In this document: piece after piece, positions 54,839 through 64,000 of the stretch
Layout of the letters: every line of letters begins with the position of its first letter
How positions within the stretch are numbered: position 1 is the stretch's first letter
Assembly: GCF_958450345.1 (NCBI RefSeq)
Contig: NC_088784.1
Location: 59,142,247 to 59,206,246 of the forward strand
DNA: 64,000 bases
Source: Calliphora vicina
Lineage: Eukaryota > Arthropoda > Insecta > Diptera > Calliphoridae
Direction of reading: 5' to 3'
The notes under the pieces: model-generated
The model's input: the letters and a program-made list of their open reading frames with translations, nothing else
The model's database searches: none
What the model was told of the DNA's origin: nothing
Made by a program: the position numbers and the translations under genes

Positions 54839-56830
54839 TTGTACTTGAAATCAATCGTCAAAGACAATTCAACGGCGGAAACAAATAAATCCAGTTCCAG
54901 GTCAGATTTACACAGTCCATCCAAGAACAGTGATTGTTTCCATTTGCGTTTGCTATTAGTCAAAGTTCGTGGCCCAACATCATGCAAAGACTTCCGAACT
55001 TTAAATGGTGAATTGCGTGACACATATAGAGAAACGTGTCAACACTTGCGATTATTGGAGAATGACACTCATTGGGAATACACCCTCGCAGATGCTGTGC
55101 TTTCATCAAATGCTCATTATCTCAACATGCTTCACATCCAAACTGACTGATTTGTGGAGCAAATACAAAGATGTCATGTGTGATGGAACACAAATTCCAC
55201 TATTACATGATCCACAAAAATATGCGTACGACATATGAAACATATGAAAAATGAAACTGGAGGAATTTTTTTTTTGCACGCTTCCAGTGGAAATGGACAA
55301 ATTTTTTTGATCGACTTGATTTTGGCAACGATGCGTTAGCAGAATGATATTGCACTTGCTTCATCAGGAATTACAGATACGTTGTTGGAAGGCCCTCGAA
55401 CTGCTCATCCAGCACTCAAGTTGCCATTGAATATGGAAATCAATGAAAATCCAACATGCTACATTTCCAAGAACAATTGCTTTTTCCAAGAAAAAGTTTT
55501 GCAGACCAAAGAAAGTTTTGCAAAGCAAACTTATCGTTTGAAATTAGTGTAAAATGGCAAAACAATCAAAGCCGGTTTGGTGGTGCGATGATTCTGTTGG
55601 AAACTCAAAGTGACTGTGAACATGCGTGTCGAGCTGCAGAATGATCAATCGGGAGAAGTATTTTCCAAACAATTGCTGGACATTTGCAACGGCAAAATCC
55701 CGGTTTATATTTCGACCGGCTGCATTCAATTTCCCGTCGCTTTCTGCCAGTTCACCGAATCAAAATCCGAACTCATCAGAAAGGTCTTTCCAAACATTGC
55801 AAAAAATGGCTGCGAAAAACATTGATGTATACGAATTGAATTTTAACCCCTTGTGGACCAAGGCTCTAAATCGTTCAAAAAGTTTTATTTTTTTATAAAA
55901 TATTGAAAATAAGGACTTCAGGAAGTTATTTACAAAATTGTAACTTTGTGGAGGACCTGCAAGGTACCGAAAGGGATCTGCAAAAATCCGAAAGGGACCT
56001 GGTACCGTTGGGTCAGCATCGGATAAAAGATAAAAAAACTTATAGATTTCTGTTTACATTTTATTAATATATTGATTAGTTTTGTAACTTTAATAAAATT
56101 CTTTCTATTACTAGTCTATTTTATTGTATTTTACGAAACAGTATTTTTTGCATTGCAACATAAATAAACATCACAATGAGAACATGAAATAATTCTTCAA
56201 AGTACTTTTGTGCAAAAAGGGTAAAAATATGTTTTGTTTTCATTTTGTAAGCTTATTATTGTTATGGTACTTATAAGTACCGTCGGTCGACAAAGGGTTG
56301 AGATTCAAAGTGAAATTGCTGTCGAAGATGATGTCCCAAGATGATGTCGTCAGCTATCCAACCGACTTTTTAAGCTAGCTGGAATTACCTGGATTACCGC
56401 TTCACAATCTCCAACTGAAAGTCGGTAATCGGATCGGTAATCATAATGTTACGGAACATAAACCAATCACGTCTTTGTAACGGTACCCAACTTGCGGTAA
56501 AAAACCTGATGAATAACGTCATCGATGCAACAATACTTAAAGGAAAGTGCAAAGTTGATACCACGGATCCCAATAGCTCCGACCGACATTCCATTCGATT
56601 TTAAACGCTTGCAGTTTCCGTTAAGGCTTACATTCCCAATGATAATTAACAAATCTCAAGGGCAGTCATTGCGTGTTGGTGGCATCAACCTTGAAAATCT
56701 ATGCTTCTCGCATGATCAATTGTATGTCGCCTGTTCCCGTGTCGGAATACCATCAGCGCCAGAGCATTGCAATGAACGAAATTATGATATCACAGCAAAG
56801 CAATCGAAAAAAAGTATTTCTTCATTCTAA
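54839..56830 (+). pseudogene. Helitron helicase (Pif1-type) pseudogene, split by an insertion
   Basis: Blocks of the Helitron Rep-helicase C-terminal half appear in order. HLRLLLVKVRGPTS, TLNGELRDTYRETCQHLRLL and ENDTHWEYTLADA span 54941-55110. A Walker A region reads SSGNGQIFL at 55283, where GTGKT is expected, so the essential Lys is lost. ALKLPLNMEINENPTC follows at about 55420, then NNQSRFGGAMILL (about 55563), TVNMRVELQNDQSGE, TESKSELIRKVFPNI (55756), RLCNGTQLAVKNLMNNVIDA, PFDFKRLQFPLRL, INKSQGQSL and CFSHDQLYVACSRVG (56702). The Walker B part between GGAMILL and TVNMRV is deleted. Several frameshifts and stops make it dead. A piggyBac-like element interrupts it at 55847-56297. Confidence 0.9.
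55847..56297. mobile_element. piggyBac-like MITE with TTAA target site, 451 bp
   Basis: The ends CCCCTTGTGGACC and GGTCGACAAAGGG are inverted (11 of 13 match). The flanks are TTAA (55843-55846) and TTGA (56298-56301), consistent with a TTAA duplication and one later change. Removing the insert with one flank joins the helicase frame (ELNF before, then IQSEIA after). No transposase inside. Confidence 0.85.
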
Positions 56831-58689
56831 TTGGTTACCAGAACATCGATCTTTCAATCAAAATGTAAAAAGAACACCAAAGTATAGGCTAGAACTAGAG
56901 GCGCAACAGAATTAAGCTGAGAGTAAAAATACTTACTCTTTCCCAAATTGTATGGCTGACAGAACAACAAAAGTGCAAAATAAAGACCACCCTAATATAT
57001 GTGGAAATTAAAATGCAGATGATTTTAAAACAAAAGACTTTAGACGATAAACTTGATTCTAATTGATAACAAGCGAACTAAAACGAAAGCTTAAGACTGC
57101 AACTAGATTTTCCCCTAAACAAAATAATTTATTAGTCATTATTAGTTTAATTGTGTTATACTGCTTCCTAAATACACTCAATCAAGTTTCTATTTGCATC
57201 ATTCTATATACAACAAACTGTATTTGTTTAACTACAAAATCAACTCATAAACCAACAAATAAATTACAATTGAATGTACAAAAACAAAACAATGATTTCT
57301 TTATTTAACATTTATTTTAAACTTTTTAGATGGCAGCAGCAGCGGCAGCCTGTCGACCTAATTGTAATTCATCTTTAAGACATAAAATTTAATTTAGAAC
57401 ATCAAAAGCATCAACACGTACTACTTTGCATTTCAAATTTGTATCTGTTTTTGTAACAAATCTAAAAAAAAACAAGATCATAAACAAAAGAAAGATGGTC
57501 TGTCAATAACCTCAGGCCAAATACAACATTAACAAATACATGTAAGTACAGACAGACGGACGGACGAATGGGCCGACAGACAAATAGACTTACGGACTGA
57601 CAGACAGACAGTCATAAGCTTTTTATGTAAGATGTTCGTTTCAAAACAAATATTAATTGTTGTTAACACTTTCCAAAGCCTGTTTCAAAGAATGTAGTAT
57701 TTTTTTCTTTCTATTTCTCTTAGATAGATTTACTTGCCTTGTGTTCTCTTGTAACGAAAAGAAGTGAAAATTTTTACACTTTTATGCGGGCTAGATTAGA
57801 CACCACAGTAATTTATCATCTTCAAGGAAGTTTAAACTTTGTATACTTGTATCTAACGACCCATTGGGCTAAAGCAGAAACTAAATAAAAAAATAAATAA
57901 ATAAAATAATGTAAAACAAATCTAAGGGAAAAAGATTTCACCATTTATTTAAAAGACTCCAGCTAATGATGTTTGTATTAATGGGCGGAAAATAATGAAG
58001 TTAGAATTTATACGAGGTTCTTAATGGGAAGTTTAATGAAATGTGGTTTATCAGCTCGATAAAAGTAAGTAAATAGAAATAAACATTGTGCAATTAAATG
58101 CTTATTTTATTTAGTTACTTCTGTTCGTTATTTCGAGTGCCATCAACATATTTAACACTACAGGTTTAGAAAAAAACAAATACAGTGTTGAATTATTGAA
58201 ATAATAAATAAAAAATATAGCTTTTAAAGTCTATGGTAATTATAAAAATTTTAAAAAATTAATCGAAAGTTACATGAAATGCAAAACATTGCAATTTTTT
58301 ACGAACTAATTCCATTAGTTGTCTGTTTTAATACAGTCTATTTAAAGTTCCTCTTATAATCGACCAATATCGTTTATTGATCGTAGTTCTAGATAATATG
58401 GTGGATTGTTTCTTTTGATACAAAATAAGTTTTCTCACAAAATTATTCGAGATTTTTGATACGAAAATAAGAAAACCTATAACAACAAGGTAAAGCTAAT
58501 ACAAAAAAGGAGAATAATTTATTATTTTTGACGAAAAATTAAAACAAAGTTTTTAATTATAAAAACCGGTTAACCCATAAAAGAAACCTGGCAAGTCTTG
58601 TTATTCGAAAATATAAAATTTTATCATTCTGTATTCAGAAAAATATGTATTGGAAAAGTACTTTTTCAAATATCAAGGTCGGCAAGGGG
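56831..58689. other. No gene; GACA/GACG microsatellite at 57550-57612
   Basis: An imperfect GACA/GGAC repeat at 57550-57612 resembles the microsatellite seed of mini-me elements, but no other element part is recognised. A short AGCAGCAGCGGCAGC tract is at 57335. The rest is A+T-rich. Confidence 0.5.
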
Positions 58690-58697
58690 ATAAAAAG

Positions 58698-59555
58698 CAG
58701 GGACCGTAACGGTTATAAGTGATATCAAAAAAGTTATTTTATAACAGTTAGTTTGTAACTTTAAAAATAAAAATCCATCTAAAACAGTTATTTTTCAACG
58801 TAAAAATAAAAGTTCGCATGAAACTCTTAAAAAAGAGTTTTAAATACTCGTCATAAAAAAACTCATTTGAGGACTTTTATTTTTTCCGTCATAAAATAAA
58901 AGTTATTTAATGAGTTTTATTTTTCCCGTCAGAAAATAAAACTCCTTTTATGTAATTTGACACCTAAAGCTTGTCGATGGTCAGATCATTACAATTTCTA
59001 AAGCACCTTGCATTGCAATTGAAAAAATTGTCATTAAAATAAAAACAATTGGGATTTTAATTTGCTATTCTTTGATTACTATTATTAAATTGTTGTTGTT
59101 TTTCTATCTTAAACAAATAAATTACTACACTCATTATAACAGATAGACTCAATAAAGAAATATACTGAACAAAAGTAGAAAATAAACCAAAAGAGTTTTA
59201 TTTTTTGACGGGAAAAATAAAAGTCCTCAAATGACTTTTATTTTATGACGGAAAAAATAAAAGTCCTTAAATGAGTTTTTTTTCTGACGGAAAAAATAAA
59301 AGTCCTCAAATGAGTTTTTTTTTATGACGGATATTTAAAACTCTTTTTTTAAGAGTTTCATGCGAACTTTTATTTTTACGTTGAAAAATAACTGTTAACT
59401 GTGGAGTTGGGATAATTTTTTTAATATCACCTTAGATTCTGAAAGAGCACGTCAATACGAATCTATTAGTATATAACAATATATGTGTCCGTTGATTCTA
59501 ACATAGTGATTTTTTGATTTCAAATTTTCTGGATAACCGTTATTTACGGTCCCTG
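58698..59555. mobile_element. hAT-like foldback element with perfect TSD, 858 bp
   Basis: The ends CAGGGACCGTAA and TTACGGTCCCTG are inverted, with perfect 8-bp duplications ATAAAAAG at 58690-58697 and 59556-59563. That fits the hAT target pattern nTnnnnAn. Inside, arms at about 58770-58950 and 59190-59395 are long inverted repeats built of GACGGAAAAAATAAAAGTCC-type units. The unit is repeated three to four times in the right arm (59200, 59247, 59285, about 40-46 bases apart). No transposase; non-autonomous. Confidence 0.9.
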
Positions 59556-60660
59556 ATAAAAAGCTCATCACTAACATCAATTTTAAACTAACTAATTGTA
59601 TTGCTAGTTCCAGTAATAGAAAACGTTACCCTATGTTTTGTATTGCTAGAACTAGTATTGTCATTCGAATAAAAATTATTTGAATAATCGAGGGAAAGCA
59701 TATATTTTTTATTCGAATAAGTAACATTTTTCAATTTAGAATAAAAAAAATATTCGATTAATCGAATAAATTTATTTTCAACTTAAATTAAAAATAAAAT
59801 ATTTATATAAAAAAAAGTTATTTCAAGTTTGTTAATTAGCAAATTTTATTATAAACGACTTTCTATATTAATTTTCCATACGAACTGTATCAGAAATTTC
59901 ATAATGTTAACTTGAAAACGAAAACCTTGTGATTACTAAGACCTGCAATAGAATTAAAATGATTTACCAATTAATACTAAACAATATAGATATAATTTAT
60001 AGTCAAACGCCTTAAAAATTTACTAAAAGCCTTAAATGAATTTAATAATACTGTAAGTCTTTCAATCAACAAATATTTCATCAAATATTTAACAGAATTT
60101 ATATAACGACAACGTTCTGATTTATTATTTACAATTATATATTACTAGCTTGATCGGGTGCGCTTCGCTACCCCTGTCGAAGTAAAATAAAAAAAATGTG
60201 AAAAGATTTTATAAGCAAATAAATGAATGTAATTAATACCGGAATTTCTTGTTTGTGATATCCTGTGATTTTAAAAAATCTTGAAGCTTTTTTTAAGACA
60301 TTCGCCTATTTTTAGCCAGACTCCTTATAATGATATGGAAGCTGTTTATTATAATAATTAAAGTAATGCTTCAAATGAGTTATTTTGTTACTATTGTAGA
60401 TAGTCACAATTTTAGTTCTGCAGATATTCGTAAATAACTATTTACTTTGTATGGGTGCCCTCTTTTGTCCCTTTGTGGTCCAAGTTAAGAAAAACTATAT
60501 AGTCAATTATAGCTAAGTTCCCACCTCATAACAGAAAAGGCATTACTGCTCCTATATACACGCATCTAACTGACAGATGCCTGGCAGAATTTTAACAAGC
60601 TGTTTCATTCAGTTTGTGTTTGACTGCCATTGATTGCAGACTACCTCGTAACTTGAGGAG
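59556..60660. other. No gene; small hairpin at 60150-60180
   Basis: A+T-rich DNA. TTACTAGCTTGATCGGGTGC followed by GCTTCGCTACCC at 60148-60180 forms a short G+C-rich hairpin. It recalls the end of an interspersed element, but I cannot name it. Confidence 0.4.
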
Positions 60661-61345
60661 AAATTGTCAAAAAGTAAATTTCGTGTGCTTATTTTTTGTG
60701 GAAAAACCCATCACTCAAAACAACCGAAAAAATTGAAAAAACTATATATACGGTGTTGGCCGGCCGGAGATTGAAATTATGAGAAATTGTGGAAGCTATA
60801 GTCATTTCACATGGCTCAGTGGTTTCAATATCGTTCACAACCGACCGCAAACCCAATCGAGTGACAACTTCGCAAGAGTATTTGGCATTGTTCAACTACA
60901 ATATGGAAAAGTTTTAGCGCCGTTTCGTAACCGTGGATAAAAAGTGGATCCACCACAACACACCAGAGACCAAACGGAAGTCAAAACAGTGGGTTTATCG
61001 GGATGAATCGGCGCCAAAGAAGACCAATTTAGATTTGTCAGCCAATAAAGTCATGACGAGCGGTATAATCAGAGAAAACGAGAAAACCATCAATGGCGAA
61101 TATTTTCCATCTTATTGGGGATTTAAAAATGAAAACGACCGCATTTGGAAAATAAATATATTCTATTTAACCAAGACAATTCAAGGCTACGAATTGCTCC
61201 CTCATCTTTTCTATTCTCCTGATAAATTGCTCGACGGAAAGAGAGTAATGAAATCATCTCACGAACACGACCTCGACAAATCTTATTTTTTCGAATGGAT
61301 AAACAAATTGTAGAAACGTTTGACAAAGTATATAGAGCTCAAAGG
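60661..61345 (+). pseudogene. mariner transposase pseudogene (irritans-type)
   Basis: Blocks in order: SKFRVLIFCGKT near 60675; KTTEKIEKTIYTVLAGRRLK then EIVEAIVISHGSVVSIVHN to about 60840; RVTTSQEYLALFNYNMEKF, stop, RRFVTVDKKWIHHNTPETK, SKQWVYRDESAPKK and LSANKVM from 60850 to 61060; KTINGEYF, YELLPHLFYSPD, LDGKRV, and the tail EWINKL, stop, KRLTKYIELKG. The spacing fits irritans-like mariners. The first catalytic Asp (in TVDE) is kept as TVDK with the Glu changed; the HDNAP block of the second Asp is deleted. Stops and frame changes show it is dead. Confidence 0.85.
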
Positions 61346-61367
61346 AGCTCCTCCAGTAGCTAAAATT

Positions 61368-62226
61368 TTCAGCTCTTCATACCGTGCCGGCTGGTTGCTA
61401 ATGTAACGCCAATTCCCAAAAAGGGAGAGGCTTACAACCCTGAAAATTATCGCCCAATAGCAACATATTCTGCACTTTCCAAAGTTATGGAGAGTATGGT
61501 TAACTCCCATCCAGTGAAATATTTAGATTCATTTCGAACTTTCTCAGAGATCGCACTATTCGAGTTGTTATAGATGGGAGAGTTCAAGATAAATTCAGGG
61601 GTACCGCAAGGTTCAGTTCTTTCTCCTACTCTATTTCTTATTTTTCTAAATGACCTTCTAAGTCAAACTTCCAACCCGATCTATTCTTTTGCGGATGACA
61701 GCGATATTTGTCATTCATATTCATTCAGTTACAGACCAAGCCTGTCGGAGATTGGGGAAATGAGGCAAAACATGAATAAATCCCTTAATTGGGACATTCT
61801 GACAATCTCTGAATGGGGTCGAGCGAAAAGTTTTAGTGTTACATGTTGACACATAAACGAATGACAGACCATGTCGCTTCATATGTATTTATGGGTGGTG
61901 TAAATATTGTAGAATCAGACACTCTTGATGTTTTGGGCATGAGAATACAATGCGATGTCCGCTGGTCTAAACACATTTTTCAAGTGTCGAAACAAGCATT
62001 CAAGTGTCTCGGATTTCGGAAACTCCATCTGATCTCATCACTATTTACACCACCTATATCCAACCGAAAATGGAATACACCTTCCATTTCGCCGGTGCTT
62101 CAAAGTCTATTTCGGATCTTCTCGACCGAGTACAGGAGAGGGCGAAGGTGATTCTTGGTGACAGTAGGGTATCCATCTCTATTGATTCGCTGGAGCATCG
62201 TCGCAATGTGGGCTGCGTTTCAAAAC
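61368..62226 (+). pseudogene. Non-LTR retrotransposon reverse-transcriptase pseudogene
   Basis: Fragments of RT in order over several frames: VTPIPKKGEAYNPENYRPIA (61403), FLRDRTIRVVIDG (about 61535), INSGVPQGSVLSPTLFLIFL then NDLL (61589-61660), SFADDSD with the catalytic FADD box at 61688-61699, VLGMRIQCDVRWSKHIFQVS (about 61930), and TTYIQPKMEY, AGASKSISDLLDRVQERAKV and SLEHRRNVGC to 62218. A portion of the palm between blocks 1 and 3 is deleted and there are several frameshifts. FADD in place of YADD is tolerated in some LINE families. I cannot assign the clade beyond a Jockey/CR1/R1-type grouping. Confidence 0.8.
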
Positions 62227-62266
62227 ATATGAATTATTTTAACTTAAATCTAAAATTAAAACTGGA

Positions 62267-62379
62267 TTCTTCAAATATTTTTTTTTAATTGCGATCGCAA
62301 TATTTCAAGTGCTATTAAGATCACGATTTACTGATGCGATTAATTGCGATTAGGATTAAAATCGATTTGCAATCCCTAG
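62267..62379. mobile_element. Lone hAT-like end
   Basis: Read inward from 62379, TAGGGATTGCAAATCGATTT begins a region with several ATTGCGAT/ATCGCAAT motifs, ending at a GCGATCGC palindrome near 62292. The TAGGG start and repeated subterminal motif resemble a hAT end, but no partner end was found. Confidence 0.4.
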
Positions 62380-64000
62380 TGGTAGTTATATAAGATTCGA
62401 CACAGAAGAATAGAACTATCATACTTATTCAAATTAATTGATTCATCAAACGATAGTAGATTCGAAAGTTGATTGAGAATTTATACTTTCAATAATAGTA
62501 ATAATATTTTATAGAAGTTAAATTTTATGAAGATATAACTATAACCGACATTACCACAATGTATTGTTGTGTTTTAAAGAGTTTTTTTTAAACAAATTGT
62601 TTTAAAAGGCAGAAATTTCACACATGTCAAATGAATTCATGCCACACTATTAATGTGATATTTCTGACTGTAGCATCTACAGGAAAGCATATCGGCATCT
62701 TAAATACAAACGACGTAACTATACTTTTATATTTCTTACAGGAGAAGCAAAAAACGTTATAAAGTCAATAATAAAGAATTTTTGATAATTTTTTGCATTT
62801 GAATTTCTTTAATAAAGTTGTAATTTTTGATAAAAAAGAACCTTAATCAACCAAAAACTCGATTTTGAATTTATGTGTAGTTAAGTCCTTTTGCATTTAA
62901 AGTGACGATATGTAGATGATCCTCTTTAATTTTCATTCAATTTTAATTTTTCAATTTTAAAATAAATTTTCCAAAAGCCCTCGCATAAACTGCAGTGGCA
63001 GGCAGTGTTTAGCAAAACTAAAGAGTCAAGACACAAACTCGATTTCAGTTAATGCTTTAGATTTGTTTTTGTTCCTGGATGCTGTTTCTTGTTGTCGCTA
63101 TTGTTGCTGTTATTGTTATTAACCTTAGTTTCGTTTACTTTCCTTTAGTGTAAATGTTTTTAGGGCTTTTTTCTCTCTTTTGTTGAATTTTTGTTTTTTT
63201 TGTTTACCTCTTTGCAACATAAATGACAAGAACATCCAAAGCACACCCAAAAAAAAACACACTAACAAATCTTTAAATGAAAAAACAAACGAAAAAAAGG
63301 CCTTTAAGACATTTACTTACTTTTTAACAAACATTTTGTATGTAACTAAGTAAGTAAGTAAGTAAGCAAGTAAGTAAGCAAGTAAGTAAGTAAATGTTGT
63401 TTGTTGTTTTTTTCAGCTCTTCTCTTAATGTCATGTAAATCCCACATTTAACCACAATTACCATTGTCTGACAAAAATATCACAAAATAATGAAAACAAA
63501 CCAAAAAAAAATCGAAAAATAAAAACTAGAAAAAGAAGACACTTTTAACCAAGTAACCGAATAGAATTGTCGTGAAAACGTTAACAACAACAACAGTAAA
63601 GTAGACAATAGTAGCACAGAGATACAAACACATTCATACACACAAAAGTCAAAAAGGACACTTTTTTGGTTGTTGTCAGTCTAAATCGAACAAAACAAAA
63701 GAAGCCCAAAAACTAAAAGTGTTCATAACCAAATAGATGTTTTTTTTCTTTGGTATTTAAGCCAAAGATGATCTGTTTAGAATCCCTGAGATTTTAAATA
63801 TCTTTTTTGTGGTTGTTTTTCTTTCTTTACATTTTTTGCCCGAAACTCTGTCAGTATTTTGGGCCAAAATATGCTTAAAGCTGTAATTTTTGTTGCTTTA
63901 AATCAGCTTAAACTAAAAACTCTTCTTTTAAGATTTGTTGGCTGTTTTTTCTTATTTTTTGTTTTATTTGGTACATGTTTACCGCGAATTCGTGAAACGT
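62380..64000. other. No gene seen
   Basis: A+T-rich DNA with a G/T-rich tract near 63060-63115 (TTGTTGCTGTTATTGTT) and CAA-rich DNA near 63580. No coding or RNA gene is supported up to the window end. Confidence 0.5.
63345..63393 (+). repeat. TAAG tetranucleotide microsatellite
   Basis: About twelve units of AAGT/TAAG with two CAAG variants. Confidence 0.9.

Noticed and set aside
54408..55300. Minus-strand open frames over the Helitron
   Set aside because: They are antisense to the tandem units and helicase fragments on the plus strand and match nothing.

Overview
The window looks like nuclear DNA of a dipteran insect, most likely a calyptrate fly. That placement is inference. It rests on strong A+T richness, many Helentron/DINE-1-like repeats carrying GGAC/CAGC microsatellites, Jockey-type and other LINE fragments, mariner, hAT, piggyBac-like and Helitron remnants, and CAA/CTG-rich low-complexity tracts of the kind found in fly introns. 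I found no convincing intact host gene, no functional tRNA or rRNA gene and no CRISPR array. The window is best read as intergenic or long-intron DNA filled with old, nested transposable elements. Nearly all open frames of 60-120 codons are chance frames in A+T-rich or repeat DNA.

Layout. 1-9 kb: a head-to-head pair of Helentron fragments, a repeat rich in the motif GTCACGTACGA, and a 1.2-kb hAT-like element (7253-8470) with 8-bp target duplications. 8.7-10.8 kb: a cluster of transposase and LINE fragments (DUF4817-like helix-turn-helix, mariner, LINE RNase H) and a short inverted-repeat element. 12.8-14.2 kb: an old repeat split by a complete Helentron (12900-13642). 15.5-16.7 kb: a TA-flanked inverted-repeat element that contains a mini-me-like repeat. 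20-22 kb: a second mini-me-like repeat, the 3' end of a Jockey-clade LINE, and a second complete Helentron joined directly to the LINE A-tail. 24.8 kb: a tRNA-derived SINE-like piece. 27-28.5 kb: two MITEs and a transposase C-terminus. 33-38.6 kb: a dense run of inverted-repeat elements, including a 1174-bp hAT element with target duplications (35433-36606), a perfect 69-bp palindrome, and a second hAT copy broken by a MITE. 40-44.6 kb: a minus-strand Helentron, an unidentified coding-like stretch, and copies of a GGGGCAGA-ended repeat. 48.8-52.6 kb: two foldback elements, one nested in a transposon whose ends are tandem arrays and which keeps a DDE transposase fragment, then a MITE and the zinc-finger end of a LINE. 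54.2-56.8 kb: a decayed Helitron helicase split by a piggyBac-like TTAA insertion. 58.7-59.6 kb: an 858-bp hAT-like foldback element with perfect 8-bp target duplications. 60.6-62.2 kb: a mariner pseudogene next to a LINE reverse-transcriptase pseudogene.

The genes recognised do not form a pathway; each is a relic of a separate mobile element. The most informative signals are the order of nesting, the intact target-site duplications and a few unexplained short coding-like stretches. I found no clear sign of a new biological system. The best candidates for undescribed items are the tandem-array-ended DDE element at about 49.9-51.2 kb and the GTCACGTACGA repeat family.
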